Assembly (NCBI RefSeq): GCF_003646465.1
Contig: NZ_QZEX01000005.1
Coordinates: 63,123-127,122 of the forward strand
Source: Chachezhania antarctica
Lineage (GTDB): Bacteria > Pseudomonadota > Alphaproteobacteria > Rhodobacterales > Rhodobacteraceae
Direction: 5' to 3'
Length of the DNA: 64,000 nucleotides
The notes under the pieces are model-generated. The model was given only the letters and a program-made list of their open reading frames with translations, did not search any database and was not told the origin of the DNA. Positions 1-8,127 of this stretch are shown piece by piece (position 1 is the first letter of the stretch; each line of letters starts with the position of its first letter). A program made the position numbers and the translations under genes.

Positions 1-22
1 GATCCCACGCTTCTGGCTCGCT

Positions 23-47
23 GTAGGGTGCGTGGTCCCCACGCACC
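23..47 (+). repeat. Short palindromic repeat, copy 1
   Basis: A 25-nt element: GTAG followed by the palindrome GGTGCGTGG-TCC-CCACGCACC (the last G of GTAG is shared context). The same element occurs at 22307-22331 (inverted), 22383-22407 and 41568-41592. It lies just beyond the 3' end of the P450 gene. The family resembles REP-type extragenic palindromes; that assignment is inference. Confidence 0.8.
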
Positions 48-66
48 TTCCCCGCCCCCAGATCCC

Positions 67-1284
67 TCACAGAACCGCCGGCAGCGCCTTGTACCCCCGG
101 AACCGCATCCGCCCGCCTGGAACGCGGCCCTCGGTCACGCGATAGTCCGGAAACCGCTGCAGGAACCGCGCCACCGCGATCCGGCCTTCCAGCCGCGCCA
201 GCGTCAGCCCGACACAGACATGCGGCCCGCCCGCAAAGGCCAGGTGCCGGTTCGGATGCCGCCCGATATCGAACCGCTCGGGCCGGTCGAAAACCTCAGG
301 ATCCCGGTTCGCGGCCCCGATCACCAGATGCAGGTTCGTCCCCCTGGCGATCCGCAAACCGCCGATCTCCACCTCTCCGGTCGTCTCTCGATTGCCCAAT
401 TGGTTGGGCGAGCGAAACCGCAGCACTTCCTCGATCGCGGGTTTGATCAGGTCCGGCTCCTCCATCAGCCGCGCCCGCTCGCCGGGGTGGTCGTTCAGCA
501 ACGCCAGCGCACTGCCGATCAGGTTCGTCGTCGTCTCGTGACCCGCGTTCAGGATGAAGATGCAGTTCTGGATCAGCTCGGTCTCGCTCAGCTGCGCATC
601 TGCCCCTTCGCCATTGATGAGCCGCGTCAGCACATCCGTTTCCGGATCACCCGGAGCCGCCCGCCGCCGTGCCACCAGATCCTCAAGATACGCGCGGAAT
701 TCCTCCACCGCCCCGTGCCCCGCGGCCAGCTGCGCCGCGCTCAAGGCCGGCTCCAGCGCGCCAAGAATGGCCAGCGACCAGTCTCGCAAAGGCCCGCGCT
801 CCTCCATCGGCACGTCCAGCAGGTTCCCGATGATCTGGATCGGAATGGTCGAGGCGAAATCCTCGATCAGGTCCACCTGCCCCCTCCCCGCCATCGCGTC
901 CAGCAGATGATCGACCGTCTCGACCAGCCCCGGCTCCATCCGCGCAATCGCACGGGGGGTCAGCGCCGACGTCATGATCTTGCGCACCCGCGTGTGCAGC
1001 GGCGGGTCGGAAAACACCAGCGACGTGGTGTGATGTTCGTAAAGCGGCGTCCCCGGCCCGAATTTCGGCGCAAAGGCCACCTTCTTGTCCGACGAGAAAA
1101 GGGTAGTATCCCGGTAGATCCGGTCCAGATCCGCATGGCGCGAGAGCAGGATCGACCCGTCGGGCTGGCGCAGCACCGGCGCCTCGGCCAGCAGGCGGTC
1201 GTAAAAGGGAAACGGATCCTCGACAAAGCCCTTCGGCGGCGCGGCCAGATCAAAATCCTGGATGCTCTCGGCCTTCATGTCCAT
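67..1284 (-). CDS. Cytochrome P450
   Basis: This is a soluble bacterial-type cytochrome P450 monooxygenase of about 405 residues, the usual length for class I enzymes that take electrons from a separate ferredoxin. No ferredoxin or ferredoxin reductase gene is adjacent. Visible motifs are the I-helix AGHETTTN (oxygen activation), the K-helix EEVLRF (ExxR) and the haem loop FAGGPHVCVGLTLAR with the cysteine ligand. I chose the ATG at 1284 because GGGAGGG lies six bases upstream; a longer TTG start to 1299 would run through that ribosome site. The substrate cannot be read from the sequence. The gene is divergent from the TfoX-like gene. Confidence 0.93.
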   Translation of the reverse strand: MDMKAESIQDFDLAAPPKGFVEDPFPFYDRLLAEAPVLRQPDGSILLSRHADLDRIYRDTTLFSSDKKVAFAPKFGPGTPLYEHHTTSLVFSDPPLHTRVRKIMTSALTPRAIARMEPGLVETVDHLLDAMAGRGQVDLIEDFASTIPIQIIGNLLDVPMEERGPLRDWSLAILGALEPALSAAQLAAGHGAVEEFRAYLEDLVARRRAAPGDPETDVLTRLINGEGADAQLSETELIQNCIFILNAGHETTTNLIGSALALLNDHPGERARLMEEPDLIKPAIEEVLRFRSPNQLGNRETTGEVEIGGLRIARGTNLHLVIGAANRDPEVFDRPERFDIGRHPNRHLAFAGGPHVCVGLTLARLEGRIAVARFLQRFPDYRVTEGRVPGGRMRFRGYKALPAVL

Positions 1285-1398
1285 CACACGCCCTCCCAAA
1301 CGCCGCAGTCGCGCGCAGGGTGGTCGTTTCGGCCATTGGCGTCAATTCAGGGCGTCGAAACAGATGACAGCGTCGCGCGCCACCGGTAGATTTCCTGC

Positions 1399-1731
1399 AT
1401 GAGCACACCGATCTCGTCCATCCGAAACCTTGGTCCGGCCTATGAACAATCCTGCGCCCGCGCCGGCATTCATTCGGCTGAAGAGTTGCACGCGCTGGGA
1501 CCCGACGAAGCCTATGGTCGCCTGCTGGCCACCGGTTCGAAGCCGCATTTCATTGCCTATTACGTACTGGTCATGGGGCTGCAGGGCCGGCCCTGGAACG
1601 ATTGCAAGGGGGACGAGAAAAAGGCGCTCCGCAAACGGTTCGACGCGATCAAGGCCGCGCATCACGATGTCGACCGGTCCGCGTTCGAGGCGGCGCTGGA
1701 CGCCATCGGCGTGATCGAACGGCGCGCATGA
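1399..1731 (+). CDS. TfoX C-terminal-domain protein
   Basis: A 110-residue protein matching the C-terminal half of TfoX/Sxy (helix-hairpin-helix-like fold): it opens with SSIRNLGPAYEQSCARAGI and continues with SAEELHALGPDEAYGRLL. The N-terminal TfoX domain of full-length competence regulators is absent, and the protein starts at the C-terminal domain, so it is a stand-alone version as commonly annotated in Rhodobacterales. A competence role should not be assumed. It is followed by a strong terminator and is convergent with ndk. Function is unknown; the family assignment is fairly secure. Confidence 0.8.
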   Translation: MSTPISSIRNLGPAYEQSCARAGIHSAEELHALGPDEAYGRLLATGSKPHFIAYYVLVMGLQGRPWNDCKGDEKKALRKRFDAIKAAHHDVDRSAFEAALDAIGVIERRA

Positions 1732-1732
1732 A

Positions 1733-1760
1733 AAAGCCCGGGCGTTGCGGCCCGGGCTTT
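1733..1760. terminator. Bidirectional terminator hairpin
   Basis: A perfect 11-bp inverted repeat, AAAGCCCGGGC-GTTGCG-GCCCGGGCTTT, sits immediately after the TfoX-like stop codon and 24 bases beyond the ndk stop. With A/T on both sides it can terminate both convergent genes. Confidence 0.9.
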
Positions 1761-1784
1761 CGTATCTTCCGGCGTGGCGTCGGT

Positions 1785-2207
1785 TCAGCCGACGATCTCG
1801 GTGCCGGCGAAGAAATAGGCGATCTCTTCCGCGGCGGTTTCCGGTGCGTCCGACCCGTGGACCGAATTTTCGCCAACGCTTTCGGCGAACTCCGCGCGGA
1901 TGGTGCCCGGTGCGGCTTCCGACGGGTTGGTGGCGCCCATGATCTCGCGGTTCTTCGCGATGGCGCCTTCGCCTTCCAGAACCTGCACGACGACCGGGGC
2001 GGACGACATGAATTCGCACAGTTCGTCGTAGAAGGGACGTTCCTTGTGGACGACGTAGAACTGGCCGGCCTGTGCCTTGGTCATCCAGATCCGCTTCTGC
2101 GCGACGATGCGCAGGCCCGCCTCTTCGAACTTGGCGTTGATCTTGCCGGTCAGGTTGCGCTTGGTTGCATCGGGCTTGATGATGGAAAAGGTCCGCTCGA
2201 GGGCCAT
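1785..2207 (-). CDS. ndk: Nucleoside diphosphate kinase
   Basis: Transfers the terminal phosphate from ATP to other NDPs through a phosphohistidine, balancing cytosolic NTP pools. The 140-residue length is standard. The start [14 protein letters not shown] and the active-site segment [10 protein letters not shown] with the catalytic His are diagnostic, and [13 protein letters not shown] supplies the nucleotide-binding arginine region. The ATG at 2207 is preceded by AGGAG (read on the minus strand, AAGGAGCATCCC). It appears monocistronic, convergent with the TfoX-like gene across a shared terminator. Confidence 0.98.
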   Translation of the reverse strand: MALERTFSIIKPDATKRNLTGKINAKFEEAGLRIVAQKRIWMTKAQAGQFYVVHKERPFYDELCEFMSSAPVVVQVLEGEGAIAKNREIMGATNPSEAAPGTIRAEFAESVGENSVHGSDAPETAAEEIAYFFAGTEIVG

Positions 2208-2456
2208 GGGATGCTCCTTCAGAAATGGGTCCGGAACGCACCGTGCGCCCGGCCGGAATAAGCTCGCGCGCCCCTAGCATGCACCCCTTGCGAAGAAAAG
2301 CCGTTTGTCATGCGGCAGGACGACCGGCCCGTCGCGTCCGCCCGTTCCTCCGGCGGCAGAACCCGGCCCATGCAGGCCGCGCGGCCGCCGACAGGCTGGA
2401 TTTCCGCATCGGCGGTTGCCATGATGAACGGGCATTTCAACAATCGGAATTTCTTC

Positions 2457-3050
2457 ATGTTCAAACGATCGCTGCTGCTGAGCACCCTGCTGGCCGGCCC
2501 CGCCCTTGCCGACATCTCGGACGAAGCGAATGCCTGCATCGACGCGCTGCGCGCGCAGTCCGGCGCGGCGGGCGGCGAAATCCTTGAACAACTCGGCAGC
2601 GAAGCCGGCACCCTTGTCCGTCTTCGCGATGCGACCGGGACCGAATACGAATGCGTAGTCTGGTCCGGCCCCGAAGTCGCCTCCCTGAAGGCGGTCGATG
2701 GAACCGCGGCGGATGCGAACGCCTCGGCACCGATCGTTTCGGGCACACAGCGCGTACAGTTCGACAGCGGCACCAGCGGAACCGCCATGACCGTCGTGCT
2801 GAACCCCGACACGTCGGTCAGCTACGTCCTGGGCGCCAGCGAAGGGCAAACCCTGAACGTCGATATCGGCTCGCATGGCGGTGCGATCGACTACCGGATC
2901 GTCAACCCCGACGGCTCGGCCCTCCTGGGGCTCACGGCCTCCGATACACCGTACCAGGGGCAACTCGTGCAATCCGGCGACCACGTGATCGATATCCAGA
3001 ACGCCGGCGCCCAACCCGTGACCTTCGACGTGGGCATCGGCATCGACTGA
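2457..3050 (+). CDS. Exported protein of unknown function
   Basis: A 197-residue protein with a clear Sec signal peptide (MFKRSLLLSTLLAGPALA, likely cleavage after ALA) and a mature domain starting DISDEANACIDALR, with a second cysteine in EYECVVWSG. The later part (GTSGTAMTVVLNPDTSVSYVLGA, GDHVIDIQNAG) looks beta-rich and resembles the inhibitor/SH3-like domains of periplasmic proteins, but I recognise no family. The reading frame is open upstream to 2310. I chose 2457 because it places the signal peptide at the N-terminus; no good ribosome site is visible before any candidate, and 2421 or 2424 remain possible. Confidence 0.7.
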   Translation: MFKRSLLLSTLLAGPALADISDEANACIDALRAQSGAAGGEILEQLGSEAGTLVRLRDATGTEYECVVWSGPEVASLKAVDGTAADANASAPIVSGTQRVQFDSGTSGTAMTVVLNPDTSVSYVLGASEGQTLNVDIGSHGGAIDYRIVNPDGSALLGLTASDTPYQGQLVQSGDHVIDIQNAGAQPVTFDVGIGID

Positions 3051-3125
3051 CACGGCATCGGAGACGCCCTCGCCCACCTCCAAGCCATCTTCGCGGAGCC
3101 GCCGTCGCGCTGCCGGAAAGAGCCG

Positions 3126-3197
3126 TCGCGTCCTGCCTGTCAAGGGGGCGCAGCCCCGCGCGGCACGCGCGGCTTGCCCTTGATGGGCGGGACGCGA
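3126..3197. repeat. Long inverted repeat, wobble-compatible stem
   Basis: Arms 3126-3146 and 3177-3197 are 21 nt each and pair along their whole length. The three positions that are not Watson-Crick are all G-T pairs if read on the plus strand. The loop holds a smaller GGGGC-GCA-GCCCC hairpin. Possible roles are terminator of the exported-protein gene, structured RNA, or an extragenic repeat. Confidence 0.6.
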
Positions 3198-3286
3198 TGG
3201 ATCAGGCAGCAAGAGCGATGGCGGCTCCGTGAAGATGGCGGGCCCTCTTCGTGGTGAGCCCGAGCCCCTGCCACAAATCACCCGAC

Positions 3287-3341
3287 CCGACCGCCCGTGT
3301 CCCGCGGGGTGGGCGGGCGGGCGCGGGACACGGGCGGTCGG
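3287..3341. repeat. G-rich-loop hairpin, copy 1
   Basis: A perfect 19-bp inverted repeat (3287-3305 with 3323-3341) encloses a 17-nt loop, GGGGTGGGCGGGCGGGC. The loop differs by one base from the loops of the hairpins at 21265-21327 and 40190-40240, while the stems are unrelated. Four G-runs separated by single bases match the pattern for a parallel G-quadruplex. It lies 94 bp upstream of the ABC-F start. Confidence 0.85.
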
Positions 3342-3435
3342 CCACGTTCACAACCCTGCACGCAATGGCCGTTTCCGCCGTCTTTCCACCTGTCCCCCGA
3401 TTGACTCCCCCCGCCCGTCACGCCACATCCCTCCC

Positions 3436-5319
3436 ATGCTCAGGATCGACGGAATAAACTACGCCATCGCAGGCCGGCCTCTGTTCGAGACCGCCTCCGC
3501 CACGATTCCCACCGGCCACAAGGTGGGCCTTGTGGGGCGAAACGGCACCGGCAAGACCACGCTCTTCAACCTGATCCGCGGCGATCTGCACCTCGACGGC
3601 GGGTCGATCTCGCTGCCCTCTCGCGCCCGCATCGGCGGTGTCGCGCAGGAGGTGCCGTCCTCCGATGTGTCGCTCCTCGACACCGTGCTCGCGGCCGACA
3701 CCGAACGGGCAGACCTTCTGGCGGAATCCGAAACCGCGACCGATCCCGGCCGCATCGCCGACATCCAGACGCGTCTTGCCGATATCGACGCCTGGTCGGC
3801 CGAGGCGCGCGCCTCGACCATCCTCAAGGGCCTGGGCTTCGATGAAGCGGCACAGGCGCAGCCCTGTTCCGCCTTCTCGGGCGGCTGGCGGATGCGCGTG
3901 GCGCTGGCGGCGGTGCTGTTCTCGGCGCCCGATCTGCTGCTTCTCGACGAACCGACCAACTACCTCGATCTCGAAGGCGCGCTCTGGCTCGAAAACTACC
4001 TGGCCAAGTACCCCCACACGGTGCTGATCATCAGCCACGACCGTGGGCTGCTGAACCGGGCCGTGGGCGCGATCCTGCATCTGGAAGACCGCCAGCTCAC
4101 GCTCTACCAGGGCCCCTACGACCAGTTCGCCCGCCAGCGGGCCGAACGGCTGGCGCAGGCCCAGTCGATGGCCAAGAAGCAGGAGGCGCGGCGCGCGCAC
4201 CTGCAATCCTATGTCGACCGTTTCCGCTACAAGGCCGACAAGGCGAAACAGGCGCAATCGCGGCTGAAGGCGCTGGCGCGGATGCAGCCCATCACCACCC
4301 CGCAAGAGGCCGCCTTGCGCGCCTTTTCCTTCCCCGAACCGGAAGACCTGCCGCCGCCCATCCTGCGTCTCGATGGCGGCTCGACGGGCTATGGCGACAC
4401 GACGGTACTCAACCGCCTGAACCTGCGCATCGACCAGGACGACCGGATCGCGCTGCTGGGTCAGAACGGTCAAGGCAAGTCGACATTGTCGAAGCTCCTG
4501 TCGGACCGCCTTCCCCTGATGGAGGGCGAGATGGTGCGCTCCACCAAGCTGCGCGTGGGATACTTCGCCCAGCACCAGGTCGATGAACTGGACGTGTCGG
4601 AAACCCCGTTGGAGCATCTCCGCCGCCTGCGGCCCGGCGAGACGCCCGCGAAACTTCGCGCCCGGCTGGGCGGTTTCGGACTGATGTCCGCGCAGGCCGA
4701 AACGCCCGTGGGCGATCTGTCGGGCGGGCAGAAGGCGCGGTTGTCGCTGCTGATCGCGGCCATCGACGCGCCGCACATGCTGATCCTCGACGAGCCGACG
4801 AACCACCTGGATATCGAAAGCCGCGAGGCGCTGGTCGAGGCGCTGACCGATTATACCGGCGCCGTGATCCTCGTCAGCCACGACATGCACCTGCTCAGCC
4901 TCGTGGCCGACCGGCTGTGGCTGGTTTCGAACGGCACCGTGCAGCCCTGGGAAGACGATCTCGACGCCTACCGCCAGCGCCTTCTGTCCGGGACGACCAA
5001 TGGGTCCAAACCGGGCGGCGCCCCCAAGCGCGACGCGCCGGCGCCGCAGCGCCGCCCCCGCCCCACCAAGGACGAGATGACGGCGCTGCGTTCTGAACTT
5101 CGCAAAAGCGAGGCGCGGCTGGAGAAGCTGAACGACATGCATTCCAAGCTGTCGACGAAGCTGGCCGATCCCGAGCTTTACGACAACAACCGCTCCGACG
5201 AGCGTCTGGTCTGGCAGAAGAAATTCGCCGAGGTCGAAAGCGGCATCGAACGGGCCGAAGCGCTGTGGATCGCCGCGCAGGAGAAGCTAGAGGCGGCGGA
5301 ACAGGCGGCCCGCGGATGA
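3436..5319 (+). CDS. ABC-F family ATPase (YheS-like)
   Basis: A 627-residue soluble protein with two ABC domains and no membrane segments, typical of ABC-F ribosome-associated ATPases. The first Walker A is GRNGTGKTTL, with signature FSGGWRMRVALA and Walker B LLLLDEPTNYLD. The second set is GQNGQGKSTL, LSGGQKARLSLL and LILDEPTNHLD. The charged linker between domains (AERLAQAQSMAKKQEARRAH region) is the P-site tRNA-interaction motif. The C-terminus is a basic and coiled-coil extension. The ordering resembles E. coli YheS/ABCF3 more than Uup; a Uup-like paralogue is at 53079. The in-frame sequence before the ATG at 3436 is low-complexity and contains the G-rich hairpin. The stop overlaps the next start. 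Confidence 0.9.
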   Translation: MLRIDGINYAIAGRPLFETASATIPTGHKVGLVGRNGTGKTTLFNLIRGDLHLDGGSISLPSRARIGGVAQEVPSSDVSLLDTVLAADTERADLLAESETATDPGRIADIQTRLADIDAWSAEARASTILKGLGFDEAAQAQPCSAFSGGWRMRVALAAVLFSAPDLLLLDEPTNYLDLEGALWLENYLAKYPHTVLIISHDRGLLNRAVGAILHLEDRQLTLYQGPYDQFARQRAERLAQAQSMAKKQEARRAHLQSYVDRFRYKADKAKQAQSRLKALARMQPITTPQEAALRAFSFPEPEDLPPPILRLDGGSTGYGDTTVLNRLNLRIDQDDRIALLGQNGQGKSTLSKLLSDRLPLMEGEMVRSTKLRVGYFAQHQVDELDVSETPLEHLRRLRPGETPAKLRARLGGFGLMSAQAETPVGDLSGGQKARLSLLIAAIDAPHMLILDEPTNHLDIESREALVEALTDYTGAVILVSHDMHLLSLVADRLWLVSNGTVQPWEDDLDAYRQRLLSGTTNGSKPGGAPKRDAPAPQRRPRPTKDEMTALRSELRKSEARLEKLNDMHSKLSTKLADPELYDNNRSDERLVWQKKFAEVESGIERAEALWIAAQEKLEAAEQAARG

Positions 5320-5897
5320 ACGGCGACGACTACGCCCGCCTTGGCTATCTTGCCCTACTGGGCTGTGCGCTGATCGCGTGGCTGCTGATCCAGAACCGCC
5401 ATTCCATCGGCCGGCTGGTGCAGCAGATCGTGGCCTGGGTCTTGATCTTCGCCGCTGCCATTGCCGTCTTTGCGCTCTGGGACGATATCGGCGGCGCGCT
5501 GTTTCTTCAGCGCGACGCCACTGTCACGTCGGAACGGGTCGAGATCCCGCGCGCGCGGGACGGGCACTACTATGTCACGATCATGGTCAACGACGTGCCG
5601 GTCGATTTCGTCGTCGATACCGGGGCGACCGATGTCGTCCTGACCGCGGCCGATGCCGAACGGGCGGGCTTCGATCTGGATCAGCTGTCCTATTCCGGTT
5701 CGGCCCTCACGGCGAATGGCCGTATCAGCACCGCGCCCGTGTCGCTTGACCGGGTCTCGCTGGGGCCGAACACGGATTACAACGTCCGCGCGGTCGTCAA
5801 CCGAAGCGACATGCAGGGATCGCTTCTGGGCGTCTCCTACCTCGACCGCTGGCGCCGGATCGAGATCGCCGATGGTGCCATGGTGCTGAGCCGCTAG
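5316..5897 (+). CDS. Membrane-anchored retropepsin-like aspartic protease
   Basis: A 193-residue protein of the TIGR02281 clan AA type. Two N-terminal membrane segments (about residues 9-25 and 35-55) are followed by a periplasmic single-lobe aspartic protease domain with the catalytic motif FVVDTGATDVVL. Related alphaproteobacterial proteins, such as SpoT-cleaving PerP and the RC1339/APRc group, act as dimers. The ATG overlaps the ABC-F stop (ATGA), so translation is probably coupled. The last four bases overlap the convergent holC stop. The natural substrate is unknown. Confidence 0.85.
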   Translation: MNGDDYARLGYLALLGCALIAWLLIQNRHSIGRLVQQIVAWVLIFAAAIAVFALWDDIGGALFLQRDATVTSERVEIPRARDGHYYVTIMVNDVPVDFVVDTGATDVVLTAADAERAGFDLDQLSYSGSALTANGRISTAPVSLDRVSLGPNTDYNVRAVVNRSDMQGSLLGVSYLDRWRRIEIADGAMVLSR

Positions 5898-6367
5898 CCG
5901 CTCGCGCCCTCGCGTTCGGCCTTCTTTTCCCAGCGGCCCGATTCTTCCGACCAGTACTGCGCCGCGCAGCCCGCATCGGTCAGCTGTTTCCACTGTCCAC
6001 GCGCGGTATCCAGCGCGGCCTGATCGTTGCCGTCGAACAGGATGCAGGCGCGTTCCAGCCCGGTCATCTCTTCGGGGGCGATCTCGGCACCGTCGACGCT
6101 CATCACGCACTGCGCACCGTTGGGCAGCGTGCCGTCCGTCGTCAGCAGGACCGGCTGGTCGGCATCATGTTCACTGCCCGCCAGACCGTGGGCCAGGAAC
6201 CCGTCTTCCGGTCCCAGCCACAGCTTTTCGTCCAGCCATTCCAGCCGCGCGCGGTCCCGGCCGCGCACCGCGACACGCCAGCCGGCGCCCCGCGCCCGAT
6301 CCAGAAGCGCGGGCAGCGTGGCCTCCAGCGGGCGCTGCGTCAGGTGGTAGAAGTAGACCGCCCCCAT
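5894..6367 (-). CDS. holC: DNA polymerase III subunit chi
   Basis: The chi subunit of the clamp-loader complex, which links the polymerase III holoenzyme to single-stranded DNA-binding protein. At 157 residues it has the family start MGAVYFYHLTQRPLEATLPALLDRA and the internal segments DEKLWLG and QPVLLTT, both diagnostic of HolC. It lies six bases downstream of pepA and is probably co-transcribed with it, a common alphaproteobacterial pairing. The 3' end overlaps the retropepsin stop from the opposite strand. Confidence 0.93.
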   Translation of the reverse strand: MGAVYFYHLTQRPLEATLPALLDRARGAGWRVAVRGRDRARLEWLDEKLWLGPEDGFLAHGLAGSEHDADQPVLLTTDGTLPNGAQCVMSVDGAEIAPEEMTGLERACILFDGNDQAALDTARGQWKQLTDAGCAAQYWSEESGRWEKKAEREGASG

Positions 6368-6373
6368 CGCTGC

Positions 6374-7861
6374 CTATTCCGTCTCGTACTTGTCGGCCAC
6401 CAGCCGGTTCAGCGCCATCACACCCCAGCCCGTCGCGCCCTTGGGGGCATAATCCGTATCCGACTTGACCGAGGCGACACCCGCGATATCCAGATGGATC
6501 CACGGCATCCCGTCCTTGACGAAGCGCCGCAGGAATTCCGCCGCGGTGATCGATCCCGCGTCGCGCCCGCCCACGTTCTTCACGTCGGCGATGCGGGATT
6601 TCAGCTTGCTGGCATAGGCCTTGCCCAGCGGCATCCGCCACGCGCCCTCCCCTTCCTTTTCCGCCGCCTTCAGGAAGGCGTTGCAGAACGGATCGTTGTT
6701 CGAAAACGTCCCGGCGTTTTCGTGCCCCAGACCCACGATGATCGCCCCCGTCAGCGTTGCCAGATCGACCATCGCCGCCGGTTCGAACCGCTCCTGCGCG
6801 TACCACATCACGTCGCACAGGACCAAGCGGCCCTCGGCGTCGGTGTTGATGATCTCGACCGTGTCGCCCTTCATGGATTTGATCACGTCGCCCGGCCGCG
6901 TCGCGCGATCCGACGGCATGTTTTCCACCAGCCCGACAAGACCCACGACATTCGCCTTGGCTTTGCGCGCGGCCAGTGCCCGCATCGTGCCCGACACGAC
7001 GCCCGCGCCGCCCATGTCCATGGTCATGTCTTCCATGCCGGCCGCAGGCTTCAGGGAAATCCCGCCGGTGTCGAAGACCACGCCCTTGCCCACCAGGGCC
7101 AGCGGCGCGGCATCTTCCTCGCCGCCCATCCATTCCATCACCACGACCTTCGACGGGCTGGCCGAGCCGTAACCCACGCTCAGCAGCGTGCGCATGCCCA
7201 GTTCGGCCAGCTGGTCTTCTTCCAGCACCTCGACCTTCAGGCCCAGCGATGCCATCTCGGCCAGACGGTTCGCAAATTCGGTGGTGGTCAACACGTTCGC
7301 GGGTTCGTTCACCAGATCGCGGGTGAAGTGGACGCCATCGGCCACCGCCAGCGCGGTTTCCAGCGCCGCGGTCATCTCTTCGGGCTCCTTGTGGCCGATC
7401 TCGATGGCGCCGTTGGAGTTACCTGTGCTGTCGTCATCCTCCGGCGCGCTCTTGTGCACCTCGAAATCGTAGTTCCGCAGCGCGAGCCCCAGCGCCAGTT
7501 CGCCCGGGTGGCGCACGGCGCCCGCCATGACCGTCAGGGGCGACTTGCCCTTCAACGCCGCCAGCTTCGCGCCGGCCTTGCGCGTATCCAGCGGTCCGGA
7601 ATTCCGCGGTAGCATAACGATATCGAGCGCTTCGACCGCCAGTCCCGTGGGCCAGGCCAGCGAGAAAACGGTTCCTTTCTTGGCCTTGCTGAACCGCTCG
7701 CTGTCGATCAGGCGGGCCACGGCGCCGCGGGTCAGACGGTTCGCGCGGCGTCCGGCCTGGTCCATCCGGCCATCCGGCGCCACGAACACGGCCAAGCGGC
7801 CCTTGGTCTCGGCCAGGGTCGACAGGTCGATGGGAATGAAGCGGATTTCGGGCGTGGTCAT
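6374..7861 (-). CDS. pepA: Leucyl aminopeptidase
   Basis: A 495-residue M17 metallo-aminopeptidase that removes N-terminal residues from peptides in the cytoplasm. The N-terminal macrodomain-like region is followed by the catalytic domain with LALVGKGVVFDTGGISLKP (metal-binding Lys and Asp) and the NTDAEGRLVL signature with its metal-ligand Asp and Glu. I set the start at MTTPEIRFIPI (7861), since the upstream open frame is basic low-complexity sequence and the length then fits the family. In E. coli PepA also binds DNA at cer and carAB; nothing here shows that role. It is the first gene of pepA-holC, divergent from lptF. Confidence 0.96.
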   Translation of the reverse strand: MTTPEIRFIPIDLSTLAETKGRLAVFVAPDGRMDQAGRRANRLTRGAVARLIDSERFSKAKKGTVFSLAWPTGLAVEALDIVMLPRNSGPLDTRKAGAKLAALKGKSPLTVMAGAVRHPGELALGLALRNYDFEVHKSAPEDDDSTGNSNGAIEIGHKEPEEMTAALETALAVADGVHFTRDLVNEPANVLTTTEFANRLAEMASLGLKVEVLEEDQLAELGMRTLLSVGYGSASPSKVVVMEWMGGEEDAAPLALVGKGVVFDTGGISLKPAAGMEDMTMDMGGAGVVSGTMRALAARKAKANVVGLVGLVENMPSDRATRPGDVIKSMKGDTVEIINTDAEGRLVLCDVMWYAQERFEPAAMVDLATLTGAIIVGLGHENAGTFSNNDPFCNAFLKAAEKEGEGAWRMPLGKAYASKLKSRIADVKNVGGRDAGSITAAEFLRRFVKDGMPWIHLDIAGVASVKSDTDYAPKGATGWGVMALNRLVADKYETE

Positions 7862-8127
7862 GACAGGCTCCATCTGGACGAAAAGCGGACCGGCAGACCC
7901 GGACCGACAGGTTGAGCGGGACCTTGGCGCAGCCGCGCAGGAAAATGAACCGCTTTCGCGACGGAACGGGGAAAAATGCGCATGCAGGGGCACATCCTGC
8001 CGGCCCGAGCGCGGCACGGCGGGGAAATGCCGGCGCGGCCAAGCCGCCCGCACAAGGCAGTTTTCCTTGCCGGGCGCGTGCTTTAAGCTTACCGGCATCA
8101 GACACGCTGGCTTCCGGGGGGATCGCA

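Larger units (their letters stand above)
3051..3435. other. Gene-free stretch with two hairpins
   Basis: This 385-nt intergenic region lies between two plus-strand genes. It holds two separate inverted repeats (3126-3197 and 3287-3341, listed separately). I see no credible reading frame in it. The remainder is GC-rich sequence leading to the ABC-F start. Confidence 0.7.

Noticed and set aside
5894-5897. Four-base overlap of the retropepsin and holC stop codons as a regulatory feature
   Set aside because: Both stop codons are shared on opposite strands, but such minimal convergent overlaps are common and need no special explanation.
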